From Mycolicibacter virginiensis (lineage in GTDB: Bacteria; Actinomycetota; Actinomycetes; Mycobacteriales; Mycobacteriaceae), in contig NZ_CP092430.2 in the NCBI RefSeq assembly GCF_022374935.2, positions 2,046,001 through 2,110,000 on the forward strand: DNA of 64,000 nucleotides, read 5' to 3'. Every line of letters starts with the position of its first letter. The stretch's first letter is position 1. The position numbers and the translations under genes were made by a program. Shown here piece by piece: positions 7,454 through 16,740 of this stretch. The notes under the pieces are model-generated. The model did not search any database. It was given only the letters and a program-made list of their open reading frames with translations, and was not told the DNA's origin.

Positions 7454-8586
7454 GTGACCTTTCTCTGTTGAAGCTCCGCATGCTGTGAGGGCGTGGGCAC
7501 GAAGACGTTGTGCAGGGCCGCACTCGATTTGGCATTTTCATCTGCAAGCGAACTGAGCAGCGGCGCGAGACCAGCGAATCCGGTTGATTCTCTTGTGATC
7601 CGGTCGAACGGCCAGCGGCGCGTGGCCAGAATCTCGAGGGCTGCCCGGTAGGCGGGATACTCCACGCCGAGTGCACCGGAGATGTGTAATTCCTTATACA
7701 CCAGCGTGTCTGGTTCAAAGCCGGGCGCGCCGCCTCCGCCGCGGGTGCCGGCAACCACGACCGTGCCGCCAGGCCTGGCAAGGGCGACGGCGTCGGCGAA
7801 CGCGGAGGGTGCTTTGGCGGTGACATCGACGACCACGTCGGCAAGCTGTCCGCCTGTCTCACGCTGGAGCGCTGTCACTGCATCGTCCTGCGATACGTCG
7901 ATGGGCAGGTCGACACCGAATGATCTGGCTATGGCCAGTCGCTGATCGTCGCGTGGACCGATGCCGGTCATCGCGACGAAAGCGGCTCCCGCCTCTTTCG
8001 CCGCCACCGCCGCGCAGATCCCGCGGATGCCCGGTCCCAGTATCGCTACGATACCCCCCGCCTTGGTGTCGGGAAGAGTTTTCCCCCATTGGATACCGGC
8101 CCCGAGAGGGTTGAACAACGTGGCGAGAACGGGGTCCATGTCTTCGGCAATCGGGAGTAGCATCGCGTCCCACGGAAGCTCCACATGGGTGGCGTATCCG
8201 CCCCATAACCCGGCGCCGATCTCCACGTCGACGAACCCGAACATGGTGGCGATGCCGTTCACCGCACATCGCCGGTATTCGCCGCGGCGACACTCCGGGC
8301 AGTCTCGGCAGGACCGGAACACCTCGACGGCCACGCGCTGGCCGGCCTGGACGCACAAGCGTTCGCTGGCCGCATTGCCGACATGTTCGACGATGCCGAC
8401 GATTTCGTGACCTGGAACGAATGAGAAGCCGGCAGGCAGGTGTCCGGTGAATTGTTCGTGATCTGTACCGCATAGACCACATGCTTCAACTCGCAGGATC
8501 GCACCGCGGTCACCGACGTCGGGGATGGTCATCTGGCGCCGCTCCAGATTCCGCGGTCCGGTCAACACCATGGCCTCGGCGATCAT
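7450..8586 (-). CDS. Zinc-dependent alcohol dehydrogenase (MDR family)
   Basis: The ATG at 8586 gives 378 residues. The catalytic zinc site is the CGLCGTDHEQF segment with GHEIVG downstream. Structural zinc cysteines form the CRDCPECRRGEYRRC cluster. The nucleotide-binding region is VAILGPGIRGICAA, where the usual G-x-G-x-x-G is partly altered. It probably oxidises a hydroxylated intermediate of the cluster's substrate with NAD(P). The start is chosen because it forms ATGA with the stop of the upstream gene; an extension to 8934 in the same frame is Arg-rich and is a shadow of that gene. Confidence 0.85.
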   Translation of the reverse strand: MIAEAMVLTGPRNLERRQMTIPDVGDRGAILRVEACGLCGTDHEQFTGHLPAGFSFVPGHEIVGIVEHVGNAASERLCVQAGQRVAVEVFRSCRDCPECRRGEYRRCAVNGIATMFGFVDVEIGAGLWGGYATHVELPWDAMLLPIAEDMDPVLATLFNPLGAGIQWGKTLPDTKAGGIVAILGPGIRGICAAVAAKEAGAAFVAMTGIGPRDDQRLAIARSFGVDLPIDVSQDDAVTALQRETGGQLADVVVDVTAKAPSAFADAVALARPGGTVVVAGTRGGGGAPGFEPDTLVYKELHISGALGVEYPAYRAALEILATRRWPFDRITRESTGFAGLAPLLSSLADENAKSSAALHNVFVPTPSQHAELQQRKVT

Positions 8587-9017
8587 GGAAGCTCGAATCC
8601 CGTGGACGACCCTGTGTTTCGGAGGCAAACCGTTCTGCCAACGTACATCTCGCCCGCCATCGCCTCGGCAATCTGCGGATCGTCGCTGCGTGCGACGACT
8701 CTTCGCCCGTCGGACAGGTGCGCGATGATCGGTGTCCATCGAGGTCGCCCGTCTCGGTCGTATTCGACCGTGTACCCGTCCACTGTCGCGCGACCGGTCG
8801 CCTCGTCGACGCCTGCGACGGCCAGCCGCGATGAATCGATCTGAGCTTGTTCGTCTGCCGTGTCGATCAGTCGCCACCCGGTTGGTGGAGGGGTGGCCGA
8901 CCACACACCGACCGAATGTTTCGTCGAATACCAACCGAGGCCGGTGACGACGTCGTCCCCGCGATGGGTTACTTCGCCTACGCCGACCACCACCGGAGTA
9001 CGCGCTTCTACCGACAA
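8583..9017 (-). pseudogene. Internally deleted thiolase-like (SCP2-thiolase/acetyl-CoA acetyltransferase) gene
   Basis: The frame is open for 144 codons from a TTG at 9017. The first ~17 residues (RTPVVVGVGEV) match the very N-terminus of the thiolase-like family. The next residues (GLGWYSTKHSVGVWSATPPP and on to the end) match its C-terminal region and extra C-terminal domain. The ~350 residues between, including all catalytic Cys and His residues, are absent, yet the reading frame is preserved. It may still be translated and is coupled by ATGA to the dehydrogenase. Either it is a decayed gene or a retained C-terminal domain used as an accessory subunit. Confidence 0.65.
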
Positions 9018-9121
9018 TCGATCACTCGCTCAGGGCCACGGGCTGTTGTGAGACACGAATGCGATGGTGTCATATCTGCAGTCAAGCCACAATGGTGTGC
9101 GCCCGCGGCATACTGGCTGTT

Positions 9122-9751
9122 GTGTCGACGAAGTTGGTGCGATGGGGTGCCGCCGCGCCGTCAGATCGTGGTTCCGCTCGCGACCGATTGCTAGATGCTG
9201 CCGAGCGGTGCCTAGAGAGTTGCGGCGTGGTAGGCACGACCATGGAGGACATCGGCAGAACAGCGGGTGTCTCCAGGGCAACGGTGTATCGCTACTTCCC
9301 TAATCGGGAGGCGGTGATGTCGGGCGTCATCATTCGCGCCGCCGAGCGCTATCTCGATCGCATCAACCCCCGGATCGCGGAGCACACCGATCTGGGCTCC
9401 GCTCTCGTCGATTTCGTGGAATACACAGTTGAGGCCGCGCGCCGCGAAGAGATCATCGGATTGTTGTTCGGCAGCGACGAGGAACTCGCCGGCGTTGGCC
9501 TCGCGGCGGGGACCTCGACGTCACTCTTCGAACTCGTCACCGAGTTTCTCCGTCCCATCTTCAGGAGACACTGGAGTTACGTAGAACCGGGCGTCTCCGT
9601 CGACGACGCCGCCGAGTGGGTTCTCCGCACGATACTGAGCCTGCTGACTGTTCGAGGACCGCGGGAGCGCAGTCGTGACGGGCTCCGGACATTTCTTTCA
9701 AGGTTTCTCCTTCCCGCAATCCTGGCGAGCGACCATTGTCGACCGATGTGA
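9122..9751 (+). CDS. TetR/AcrR-family transcriptional regulator
   Basis: About 209 residues from GTG 9122. The N-terminal HTH covers about residues 15-60 (TTMEDIGRTAGVSRATVYRYF), followed by a helical ligand-binding domain. It is divergent from the thiolase/ADH/CMD operon with about 100 bp between, so it probably represses that operon. An upstream ATG at 9092 is in frame and possible. The likely inducer is an acyl-CoA or related intermediate, by analogy only. Confidence 0.85.
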   Translation: MSTKLVRWGAAAPSDRGSARDRLLDAAERCLESCGVVGTTMEDIGRTAGVSRATVYRYFPNREAVMSGVIIRAAERYLDRINPRIAEHTDLGSALVDFVEYTVEAARREEIIGLLFGSDEELAGVGLAAGTSTSLFELVTEFLRPIFRRHWSYVEPGVSVDDAAEWVLRTILSLLTVRGPRERSRDGLRTFLSRFLLPAILASDHCRPM

Positions 9752-9798
9752 CAGACAAGGCGTAATGTCTCAACCACAGCTGAGGTAGGAGGCCGGAC

Positions 9799-10242
9799 AT
9801 GTCTGTGCAGTTCACCACGTTCAACCAGCAGGTCGCTGAACAACTGCAGAGCGCAGCAGAAACCACGGGCGGGTTGGCCGGTTACCTCGGCTTCCGGCAC
9901 ACTGACTTCACTGCTGGACGGCTCGTCGCGGAGATGGACGCACGCGACGACCTGAAGACGCCTTTCGGCAACTTGCATGGCGGCTGCTTGTCGGCCATGG
10001 TCGACCATTGCCTTGGAGTGGTGTTTTATCCCGTGATTCCGATGGGATCCTGGGTCGCGACGACGGAGTTCAAACTGAATTTGCTTCGTCCAGTTTCCAG
10101 CGGAACCTGTGTAGCCACGGCTGAGATCATCTCGCTGGGCAGAACCAGCGGTGTGGCACGTATCGACATCTGCAACGACGGCAGAGCGGTGTGTGCGGCG
10201 CAGGGCACCGTCACCGTCGTCGCACCGAAGGCCATCTCTTGA
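9799..10242 (+). CDS. PaaI-type hotdog thioesterase
   Basis: A 147-residue single hotdog domain. The FGNLHGGCLSAMVDHCLGVV segment (residues 55-74) is the PaaI/thioesterase-II signature with the active-site HGG turn. It likely hydrolyses an acyl- or aryl-CoA. A good ribosome binding site (GGAGG) lies 8-9 bp before the ATG. Its TGA overlaps the ATG of the downstream hydrolase (ATGA at 10242), so the two form an operon. Confidence 0.88.
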   Translation: MSVQFTTFNQQVAEQLQSAAETTGGLAGYLGFRHTDFTAGRLVAEMDARDDLKTPFGNLHGGCLSAMVDHCLGVVFYPVIPMGSWVATTEFKLNLLRPVSSGTCVATAEIISLGRTSGVARIDICNDGRAVCAAQGTVTVVAPKAIS

Positions 10243-11153
10243 TGTCTGCAAACAGAGCACATGATTTGTCCGCTCCTGTCGTCGAGCGCGTGCCCACGGT
10301 GGATGGGCTCTCGCTGGCGGTCGACTTCTACCGCTGTGACGGACCGCGGGCGGTCGTGTTGCTCCTTCACGGCGGTGGTCAGAGCCGGCACGCCTGGGAT
10401 GTCACCGCCCAACGATTGCATCAGCGGGGCTACACCGTTGCCGCCTACGACGCAAGGGGACATGGTGACAGCGACTGGGATCCAGACGGACGCTATGACA
10501 TCGAACGGCTGGGGTCCGACCTGTTGGCCGTGCGCGCGTACGCCGGCTCCGCCCGCCCAGTTGCCGCGATCGGGGCATCGTTGGGCGGTTTGACCATCCT
10601 CGGCACGCACTTGCTCGCCCCATCGGAGCTATGGCAGGCCGTCGTCCTGGTTGACATCACTCCGCGAATGCAGATGCACGGCGCCCGCCGAGTCCTATCG
10701 TTCATGTCGGCCCATCCCGAAGGTTTCGACAGCCTAGAGTCGGCCGCTGACGTGATCGCCGCCTACAACCCGCACCGCCCTCGCCCCGAAAACGTCGACG
10801 GCCTTCAAAAAGTCCTCCGCCGACGTGGAGACGGTCGCTGGGCCTGGCGATGGGATCCGGCGTTTGCGACGTCGAATTTTCAGTTCCTGCAGAGTGATTC
10901 AGACGACGGCGCAGAGGAGTTCGAGATGATGAGCGCATTCCTTGTCGATGGCGCGCGACAGGTGTCCGCGCCGGCGCTGCTGGTCCGCGGCCTGCTGTCG
11001 GACATAGTCTCCGAAGAGACAGTGAAGGATTTCCTCACCTTGGTTCCCCACGCGCAAACCGTTGACGTGTCAGGCGCGGGCCACATGGTTGCTGGCGACA
11101 ACAACGACGCATTCTCGACGGCGGTCGTCGACTTTCTCGACCGTACCGTTTGA
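10242..11153 (+). CDS. Alpha/beta hydrolase
   Basis: A 303-residue alpha/beta-hydrolase. The oxyanion-hole motif is LLHGGGQSRHAW (about residues 42-53). The nucleophile elbow GASLGG (about 110-115) carries the Ser, and the catalytic His is in GAGHMVAGD near the C-terminus. It resembles meta-cleavage or epoxide/lactone hydrolases of catabolic clusters, but the substrate cannot be assigned. It is translationally coupled to the preceding thioesterase. Confidence 0.87.
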   Translation: MSANRAHDLSAPVVERVPTVDGLSLAVDFYRCDGPRAVVLLLHGGGQSRHAWDVTAQRLHQRGYTVAAYDARGHGDSDWDPDGRYDIERLGSDLLAVRAYAGSARPVAAIGASLGGLTILGTHLLAPSELWQAVVLVDITPRMQMHGARRVLSFMSAHPEGFDSLESAADVIAAYNPHRPRPENVDGLQKVLRRRGDGRWAWRWDPAFATSNFQFLQSDSDDGAEEFEMMSAFLVDGARQVSAPALLVRGLLSDIVSEETVKDFLTLVPHAQTVDVSGAGHMVAGDNNDAFSTAVVDFLDRTV

Positions 11154-11206
11154 CGCCAGTCGTCGGGCTGCGCGGGAGATCCCAGTTCGCCACCTATTCT
11201 GCTCGT

Positions 11207-11824
11207 ATGCCAACTGATTCGGCGCGGATGTCGTTTCGCCGACATATCCGCGAGCAGGTCTTGAGGGCGACACGGGAACTCACCATTGAGAAGGGCTGGG
11301 AACAAGTCCGAGTGAGTGAGGTCGCCGAACTTGTCGGCGTCTCCCGACCGACGCTATACAAGGAGTTCGGCGATAAGCAGGGACTTGGTGACGCGCTCGT
11401 GGTGGCCGAGGGTCAGCGCTTCCTGGAGGGTATCCACGCCATTCTCGCCGAACACACCGGCGACGTTCAGGGCGGCATCACCGCAGCGGTGCGGTTCACC
11501 CTGCGTGAAGCAGAAGCCAGTCCGCTCCTGAAGTCGGTGCTGACGTCCAACCACTCAGGGGATGATCGCGCCGGTGCGCCGACGACGGGCGTTCTTCCTC
11601 TCCTGCCGACATCGGCGTCCCTGCTCCAGCTCTCCTCCGCGGCTTTGGTCGCGTGGTTTCACGACCACTTCGCCGATCTCGACTCCGAAGACGTCGAGGA
11701 GGTCGCAGACGTTCTGGTGCGGCTCACCGTGAGTCACGTCGTTCTTCCCTCCGCGGACATCGCCACCACGGGTGCGCGGATCTCGCGGGTGGCGCTCCGC
11801 TACCTCGGCGTTGGCTATAGATAG
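11207..11824 (+). CDS. TetR-family transcriptional regulator
   Basis: A 205-residue TetR regulator starting at ATG 11207; a TTG at 11150 is in frame but less likely. The HTH lies at about residues 20-60 (VRVSEVAELVGVSRPTLYKEF). The ligand domain is Leu- and Ala-rich. It follows the PaaI/hydrolase operon by about 50 bp in the same direction, so it may be co-transcribed and act on it. Confidence 0.85.
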   Translation: MPTDSARMSFRRHIREQVLRATRELTIEKGWEQVRVSEVAELVGVSRPTLYKEFGDKQGLGDALVVAEGQRFLEGIHAILAEHTGDVQGGITAAVRFTLREAEASPLLKSVLTSNHSGDDRAGAPTTGVLPLLPTSASLLQLSSAALVAWFHDHFADLDSEDVEEVADVLVRLTVSHVVLPSADIATTGARISRVALRYLGVGYR

Positions 11825-11984
11825 CTGTGACTTGAGCGGTCTTGGCCTCGATCCACTGACAATGGACTGTTTGTCGGGGTGTCGGGATAAGGAAAGTGCG
11901 TTCTGAGCTGGGAAGATTGATATTGTTCAGGCAACAATCGGTCCAGTTCGAGAACGGCACTTCCGGCGCGAGTGTCCCACACGT

Positions 11985-12440
11985 TCACCCCGCGGTCCGA
12001 TGTGTTCGATGAGGATATCTGGTGTCGTGCGCGGGCCTGGTGCCGGTGATGGCGCTGGCTGAGCAGGCAGGCCTATCGGAGTTGTTGGCCAACAAGATTC
12101 ACATCGCAGCTCCCAGGGTCAAGTCGAGGTCGGCCAATCCGGCTCCGAAACTGGCCACCCTGATCGCGAGCATGTAAGCGGGCGCGGATTACATCGATGA
12201 TGTCGACCTGGTCCGCGCTGGCGGCATAAATCCCTTTTTCCGCCGGGTGTATCCCCCGTCAACGATGGGAACGCTGTTGCGGGAGTTCACTTTCGGTCAT
12301 GCCCGCCAATTGGATTCGGTGCTGGCCGAGCATCTGGCCGGCTTGTGTGACCGGGTGAATCTGCTGCCCGGCGCGCAGGCTCGGGCCTCCATCGAACACC
12401 CGGGGAGAGGCGACGCTGCAGAAAGACGCCGCAAAGGTCG
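11985..12440 (+). pseudogene. Relic of an IS1380-family transposase
   Basis: Translation in one frame gives GLVPVMALAEQAGLSELL, then an in-frame TAA at 12175-12177, then AGADYIDDVDLVRAGG and PPSTMGTLLREFTFGHARQL, a well-known IS1380/DDE group 1 N-terminal region. The sequence ends near 12440, before any catalytic Asp. The element is therefore truncated at its 3' side and carries a nonsense codon. The stretch 11825-11984 upstream holds nothing else that I can recognise. Confidence 0.82.
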
Positions 12441-12464
12441 GATCTCCGGACCCGCCGGGACAGC

Positions 12465-13475
12465 TCAATGTGGTGAGAGCCGGAACTCGCTCGGAGAGCG
12501 GCCGGTCCATCGCTTGAAGGCGTGTGAGAAGTTGGCGAGGTCGCTGTATCCGAGATCCGTGGCTATCTCACTCACCGATAGGGATCGGTCGAGTAGCTGC
12601 AGCATCGCGCGCTCGCGCAGGAATGCTTGGCGCAACTCGCGAAAGGTGGTCTCCTCTTCGGAGAGGCGCCGCTTGAGTGTGCTGGTGGACATTGACAGCT
12701 CATGTGCGAACCAATGTTTACTTCGGCGTCCGGGCTCCTTCTGCAGCAGCCGTCTCACCTTCTCCGAGAACGACGTGGTTTCGCTCCGCTGGTCGAGAGT
12801 TCGCTGCAGATCGACGATGGCGAGTCGGTATGCGACGGGATCGGAGAACCGGCACACCTCGTTGAGCGTGTCCGCGGGAACATGGAGGAAGGACATCGGA
12901 GCGTCGAAGAACAGGCGCCCGGCGGTAAGGTCGTCCTCGCGATCTTTCAAGGCGGCGGGCGCTGGCCAACTCAAGTGGAGTGTGAGGGTCGGCGCCGCAC
13001 GGACGAGCATGTCCAGCAGTCGCAACAACGCCAACCCGGCGTACGTGACGGCGAGGCAGTCCAGGGCCCGATCGCTGGTGTGTCCCCAGAGCCCGACGGT
13101 GAGGCCTTGGTCATCTGGATGAAACTGTGCTTTGACAGCCGTCGTGATCAACGGCAGATAAGTCAGCAGCTCTACGATCTCGGCCACTGAGCCCGCGCTG
13201 ACCAGCGGAACACTCAGCGGGCCGAAGGACGTCAACTGTGCCTGTTCGGCTAACGCAAATCCGAGCAGCGTTGCCTGATCGATGTCTAGACCGGGGTACG
13301 CCTCACGAAACCACCGTAACGGGGCCTGGACATCACGCTGAATCAGCGTCGCCTCGTCGGTTCCTTCGCGAGCCATGATGTTGCGAAGCCGCGCGACGGC
13401 GTCTGGGTCAAACGCCGGGCTCTCGAGCATTTGCACGAATGCGAGTGGGGGCACACCCGCGTCATTGGGGTTCAC
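12465..13475 (-). CDS. AraC-family regulator of the CYP153 operon
   Basis: A 336-residue protein with an N-terminal Arabinose_bd-type domain and a C-terminal AraC double HTH (about residues 240-335; LSVSEIATDLGYSDLANFSHAFKRWTG). It is divergent from the ferredoxin-CYP153-reductase operon with 117 bp between. CYP153 operons of Mycobacterium and Alcanivorax carry a comparable AraC regulator that activates in response to alkanes, so it most likely does the same here. Confidence 0.9.
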   Translation of the reverse strand: MNPNDAGVPPLAFVQMLESPAFDPDAVARLRNIMAREGTDEATLIQRDVQAPLRWFREAYPGLDIDQATLLGFALAEQAQLTSFGPLSVPLVSAGSVAEIVELLTYLPLITTAVKAQFHPDDQGLTVGLWGHTSDRALDCLAVTYAGLALLRLLDMLVRAAPTLTLHLSWPAPAALKDREDDLTAGRLFFDAPMSFLHVPADTLNEVCRFSDPVAYRLAIVDLQRTLDQRSETTSFSEKVRRLLQKEPGRRSKHWFAHELSMSTSTLKRRLSEEETTFRELRQAFLRERAMLQLLDRSLSVSEIATDLGYSDLANFSHAFKRWTGRSPSEFRLSPH

Positions 13476-13552
13476 TGACCATGGCCCCTTTGAGCCGAAA
13501 TCACAAGTTTCTGACTCCGGCGAACATAGCCGCAGCGCTCATCTGGCGCAAG

Positions 13553-13565
13553 ACTTGTGTCAAGT
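13553..13565. promoter_or_regulatory. Inverted repeat ACTTG-TGT-CAAGT upstream of the alkane hydroxylase operon
   Basis: A perfect 5-bp inverted repeat with a 3-bp spacer lies 28 bp before the ferredoxin start, inside the 117-bp divergent AraC/ferredoxin intergenic region. It is a candidate regulator binding site or part of the promoter. A second related half-site (CACAAGTTTC) occurs at 13502-13511. Confidence 0.4.
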
Positions 13566-13592
13566 AACTGAGGACACGCAAGGAGCCTGGCT

Positions 13593-13913
13593 ATGGCAGT
13601 TGTCACATTTGTCTCCCACGGCGGCGAGAAGTATGAGGCGCCTCTCGAGGAAGGTCAGTCACTGATGCGGGTCGCGACCAACAATGCGGTGCCCGGCATC
13701 GACGGCGACTGCGGAGGCGAAGCCGCGTGCGGCACCTGCCATGTGATCGTCGATCCGCAATGGTCCGATCGGGTCGGCCTCTCCGGGGCCAATGAAGAGG
13801 AGATGCTCGCGATGAACCCCGAGCGTCAGCCGACCTCCCGGCTGTCCTGCCAGATGCAGGTCTCTGAGGCGTGGGACGGTTTGATCGTCCATCTGCCCGA
13901 GTTCCAACTGTGA
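13593..13913 (+). CDS. 2Fe-2S ferredoxin, electron donor to CYP153
   Basis: A 106-residue adrenodoxin/putidaredoxin-type ferredoxin. Cluster cysteines are Cys40, Cys46, Cys49 and Cys86 (C-x5-C-x2-C...C). It carries electrons from the reductase encoded two genes downstream to the P450 encoded next. The ribosome binding site AAGGAG precedes the ATG. Operon order ferredoxin, CYP153, reductase is the usual one for this system (AhpI, AhpG, AhpH of Mycobacterium sp. HXN-1500). Confidence 0.93.
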   Translation: MAVVTFVSHGGEKYEAPLEEGQSLMRVATNNAVPGIDGDCGGEAACGTCHVIVDPQWSDRVGLSGANEEEMLAMNPERQPTSRLSCQMQVSEAWDGLIVHLPEFQL

Positions 13914-13933
13914 TGACGAAAGAGAGGTGAGAC

Positions 13934-15325
13934 GTGAGCAATATTCGCGAGGCAGTCACTGCCAAGGCTCAGGCAACAATTCCGATGGACCGAATAATCC
14001 AGGGCGCCCACCTCTACGACAGAACGCGGCGCTGGGTCACCGGCACCAACGGTGAAAAAATCTTCATCGAGCGACCGATCCCGCCGGCTGACGAGGTTGA
14101 ACTGACCGACATCGACCTTAGCAATCCTTTCCTCTATCGTCAGGGTCGCTGGAAGTCCTATTACGAGCGCCTACGCAACGAGGCTCCCGTGCACTATCAG
14201 GCCCACAGCGCGTTCGGCCCGTTCTGGTCGGTGACGCGGCATGCCGACATCGTGGCCGTCGACAAGAACCACGAGGTCTTCTCCTCCGAGCCGTTCATCG
14301 TCATCGGGAGCCCGCCGCGCTTCCTCGACATTGCGATGTTCATCGCGATGGACCCCCCGAAACACGACCGGCAACGGCAGGCTGTCCAGGGTGTGGTCGC
14401 ACCGAAGAACCTGCGTGAGATGGAGGGCCTCATCCGCGAGCGGGTGGTAGACGTGCTCGACGCTCTGCCGCTTGGCGAACCGTTCAACTGGGTGCAGCAC
14501 GTCTCGATCGAGCTAACCGCGCGCATGCTGGCCACGCTGCTGGACTTCCCGTACGAGCAGCGGCGCAAGCTCGTCCAATGGTCCGATCTCGCCACCTCCA
14601 TGGAGCAAGCCAACGGTGGGCCCTCGGACAACGACGAGATATTTCGCGGCATGGTCGATATGGCTAGAGGTCTCAGCGCTCACTGGCGGGACAAGGCAGC
14701 CCGGAAAGCTGCCGGAGAGCTGCCCGGCTTCGATCTGATCACCATGTTGCAGAGCGACGAGAGCACCAAGGACCTGATCGATCGCCCGATGGAGTTCTTG
14801 GGCAACTTGGTATTGCTGATCGTGGGTGGCAACGATACGACCCGCAATTCCATGAGCGGTGGTGTTCTGGCGCTGAACGAGTTCCCTGACCAGTTTGAGA
14901 AGCTGAAGGCGAACCCCGAGCTGATCCCCAACATGGTCTCGGAGATCATCCGGTGGCAAACCCCGCTCGCGCATATGCGCCGGATCGCCAAGGCCGACAC
15001 TGTGCTCAACGGGCAGTTCATCCGCAAGGGCGATAAGGTCCTGATGTGGTACGCCTCGGGCAACCGCGACGAGCGCGTGTTCGATCGGCCCGATGACCTG
15101 ATTATCGACCGGGCCAACGCCCGTAACCACATCTCCTTCGGTTTCGGCGTGCACCGCTGTATGGGTAACCGGCTGGCCGAGATGCAGTTGCGGATCCTGT
15201 GGGAGGAGCTGCTTCCGCGGTTCGAGAACATCGAGGTCGTCGGTGAGCCCGAGTACGTGCAGTCCAACTTCGTGAGGGGGATCAGTAAGCTGATGGTCCG
15301 CCTCATCCCGAAAGGTGGCGCATGA
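13934..15325 (+). CDS. CYP153-family cytochrome P450, terminal alkane hydroxylase
   Basis: A 463-residue soluble P450 starting at GTG 13934. The I-helix is GGNDTTRN (about 297-304), the K-helix E-x-x-R lies in SEIIRW (about 336), and the heme loop FGFGVHRCMG (about 402-411) has the thiolate Cys. The HISFGFGVHRCMGNRLAEMQ stretch and overall length are characteristic of CYP153, which hydroxylates medium-chain n-alkanes and related compounds at the terminal carbon. The stop overlaps the reductase start by ATGA. Family assignment is by recognition; the exact chain-length range cannot be read from sequence. Confidence 0.92.
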   Translation: MSNIREAVTAKAQATIPMDRIIQGAHLYDRTRRWVTGTNGEKIFIERPIPPADEVELTDIDLSNPFLYRQGRWKSYYERLRNEAPVHYQAHSAFGPFWSVTRHADIVAVDKNHEVFSSEPFIVIGSPPRFLDIAMFIAMDPPKHDRQRQAVQGVVAPKNLREMEGLIRERVVDVLDALPLGEPFNWVQHVSIELTARMLATLLDFPYEQRRKLVQWSDLATSMEQANGGPSDNDEIFRGMVDMARGLSAHWRDKAARKAAGELPGFDLITMLQSDESTKDLIDRPMEFLGNLVLLIVGGNDTTRNSMSGGVLALNEFPDQFEKLKANPELIPNMVSEIIRWQTPLAHMRRIAKADTVLNGQFIRKGDKVLMWYASGNRDERVFDRPDDLIIDRANARNHISFGFGVHRCMGNRLAEMQLRILWEELLPRFENIEVVGEPEYVQSNFVRGISKLMVRLIPKGGA

Positions 15326-16524
15326 CCGTGCAGCGAGCGGTCATCGCGGGGGCCAGCCACGCGGGCACCCAGCTCGCCGCCAGTCTTCGCCGAGAAGGGT
15401 GGGACGGCGAGATCGTCCTCGTCGGCGATGAGTCGGCGTTGCCCTACCAGCGGCCCCCGCTGTCCAAGTCGTACCTGGCCGACAAATGCGAACTGGCCGA
15501 ACTCGCGATCCGCAACTCGGATTTCTACGCCAAGCAGCGGATCCGACTCCTGGATGCGACGGTGGCGGCGATCGACCGCTCGGCTGGTCATGTCGTGCTG
15601 AGTACCGGCGACGCACTGCCCTACGACAAGCTCGCGCTGTGCACTGGCGCCCGGCCTCGTCGGCTCCCCACCCCGGGAGCGGACCTGGCCGGAGTCTTCT
15701 ACCTACGCACCGCCGCGGACGGCGAGATGATCCGAGAGGCCGCCGGCCCCGGGCGTCGGGCGGTGATCGTGGGCGGCGGCTACATCGGACTGGAGACAGC
15801 CGCCTCGTTGCGTGCACTGGGTCTGGAGGTCACCCTGCTCGAGGCGACCGGGCGCGTCCTTGAACGGGTCACCGCCCCGGAGGTATCGGAGTTCTTCGAC
15901 CGGATCCACCGGGAGGAGGGCGTCAACATCCGGACGGGCACGCTGGTCGAGGCTCTGTCCGGCGACGGCAGGGTCCGCGAAGTAATCCTGGCCAGTGGCG
16001 AATCAATTCCCGCCGACCTCGTCATTGTCGGCATCGGCGTGGAGCCGAACACCGAGCTCGCCGCCACCGCGGGCCTGGTCGTCGACAACGGCGTCGTGAT
16101 CGACGATCGGGCCCGGACTAGCGACCCCGACATCGTGGCCGCCGGGGACTGCGCCAGCCACGACATGGCCCGTTACGGCCGTCGCATCCGCCTGGAGTCC
16201 GTGCCGAGCGCGGCCGAGCAGGCCAAGGTCGCCGCCGCGACCGTCTGTGGGAAGTCCAAGAAGATTGCGGCCCTTCCATGGTTCTGGTCAGATCAATACG
16301 ACCTCAAGCTCCAGATCGCCGGTCTCAACACCGGGTACGACGAGGTCGTCCTCAGCGGCGACCCGACCCGGGACCGCGACTTCACCTGCTTCTACCTCCG
16401 TGCCGGCGAGCTCATTGCCGCCGACTGCATCAACCGTCCCCGCGACTTCATGTTCAGCAAGCGGGTCATCACGCAGCAAGTCGCCGTCGAACGGGCCGAA
16501 CTGGTGCTCGCCGGCTCGGACTGA
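15322..16524 (+). CDS. Ferredoxin reductase (FAD/NADH) for CYP153
   Basis: A 400-residue putidaredoxin-reductase-type flavoprotein. The FAD motif is at the N-terminus (AGASHAGTQLA), the NAD(P)H motif VGGGYIGLETA at about residues 150-160, and the second FAD motif TSDPDIVAAGDCA at about 267-279. A C-terminal reductase domain completes it. It passes electrons from NAD(P)H to the ferredoxin of the same operon. It is translationally coupled to the P450. Confidence 0.92.
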   Translation: MTVQRAVIAGASHAGTQLAASLRREGWDGEIVLVGDESALPYQRPPLSKSYLADKCELAELAIRNSDFYAKQRIRLLDATVAAIDRSAGHVVLSTGDALPYDKLALCTGARPRRLPTPGADLAGVFYLRTAADGEMIREAAGPGRRAVIVGGGYIGLETAASLRALGLEVTLLEATGRVLERVTAPEVSEFFDRIHREEGVNIRTGTLVEALSGDGRVREVILASGESIPADLVIVGIGVEPNTELAATAGLVVDNGVVIDDRARTSDPDIVAAGDCASHDMARYGRRIRLESVPSAAEQAKVAAATVCGKSKKIAALPWFWSDQYDLKLQIAGLNTGYDEVVLSGDPTRDRDFTCFYLRAGELIAADCINRPRDFMFSKRVITQQVAVERAELVLAGSD

Positions 16525-16740
16525 GGTGCCGGCGGTGCGTAGGCGGTGGGAACGACGACGGCGGATGCGACGCGTGTCTTGGAGAGGTACTTCAGTGACA
16601 ATTGCCATCCAGCCCCGCTGGCAAAGGAACGCTAGCGGCTGCCCGGCGGTCGCCTTGGCGCAGCGCATCAGGACCTAGTGGGGTTTCCCAACGAGCATGA
16701 CGATTCTTTCCGGAGGAGCAGCGTCAGAAGTCGGTGCCTG

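Noticed and set aside
8587..8934. N-terminal extension of the Zn alcohol dehydrogenase to 8934
   Set aside because: The added 116 residues are Arg-rich and antisense-like in character, because they overlap the thiolase-like remnant in another frame. The ATG at 8586 forms an ATGA overlap and matches the family start.
12247..13122. 291-codon plus-strand frame
   Set aside because: Its first ~60 codons are the IS1380 relic and the rest is antisense to the AraC regulator; not a gene.
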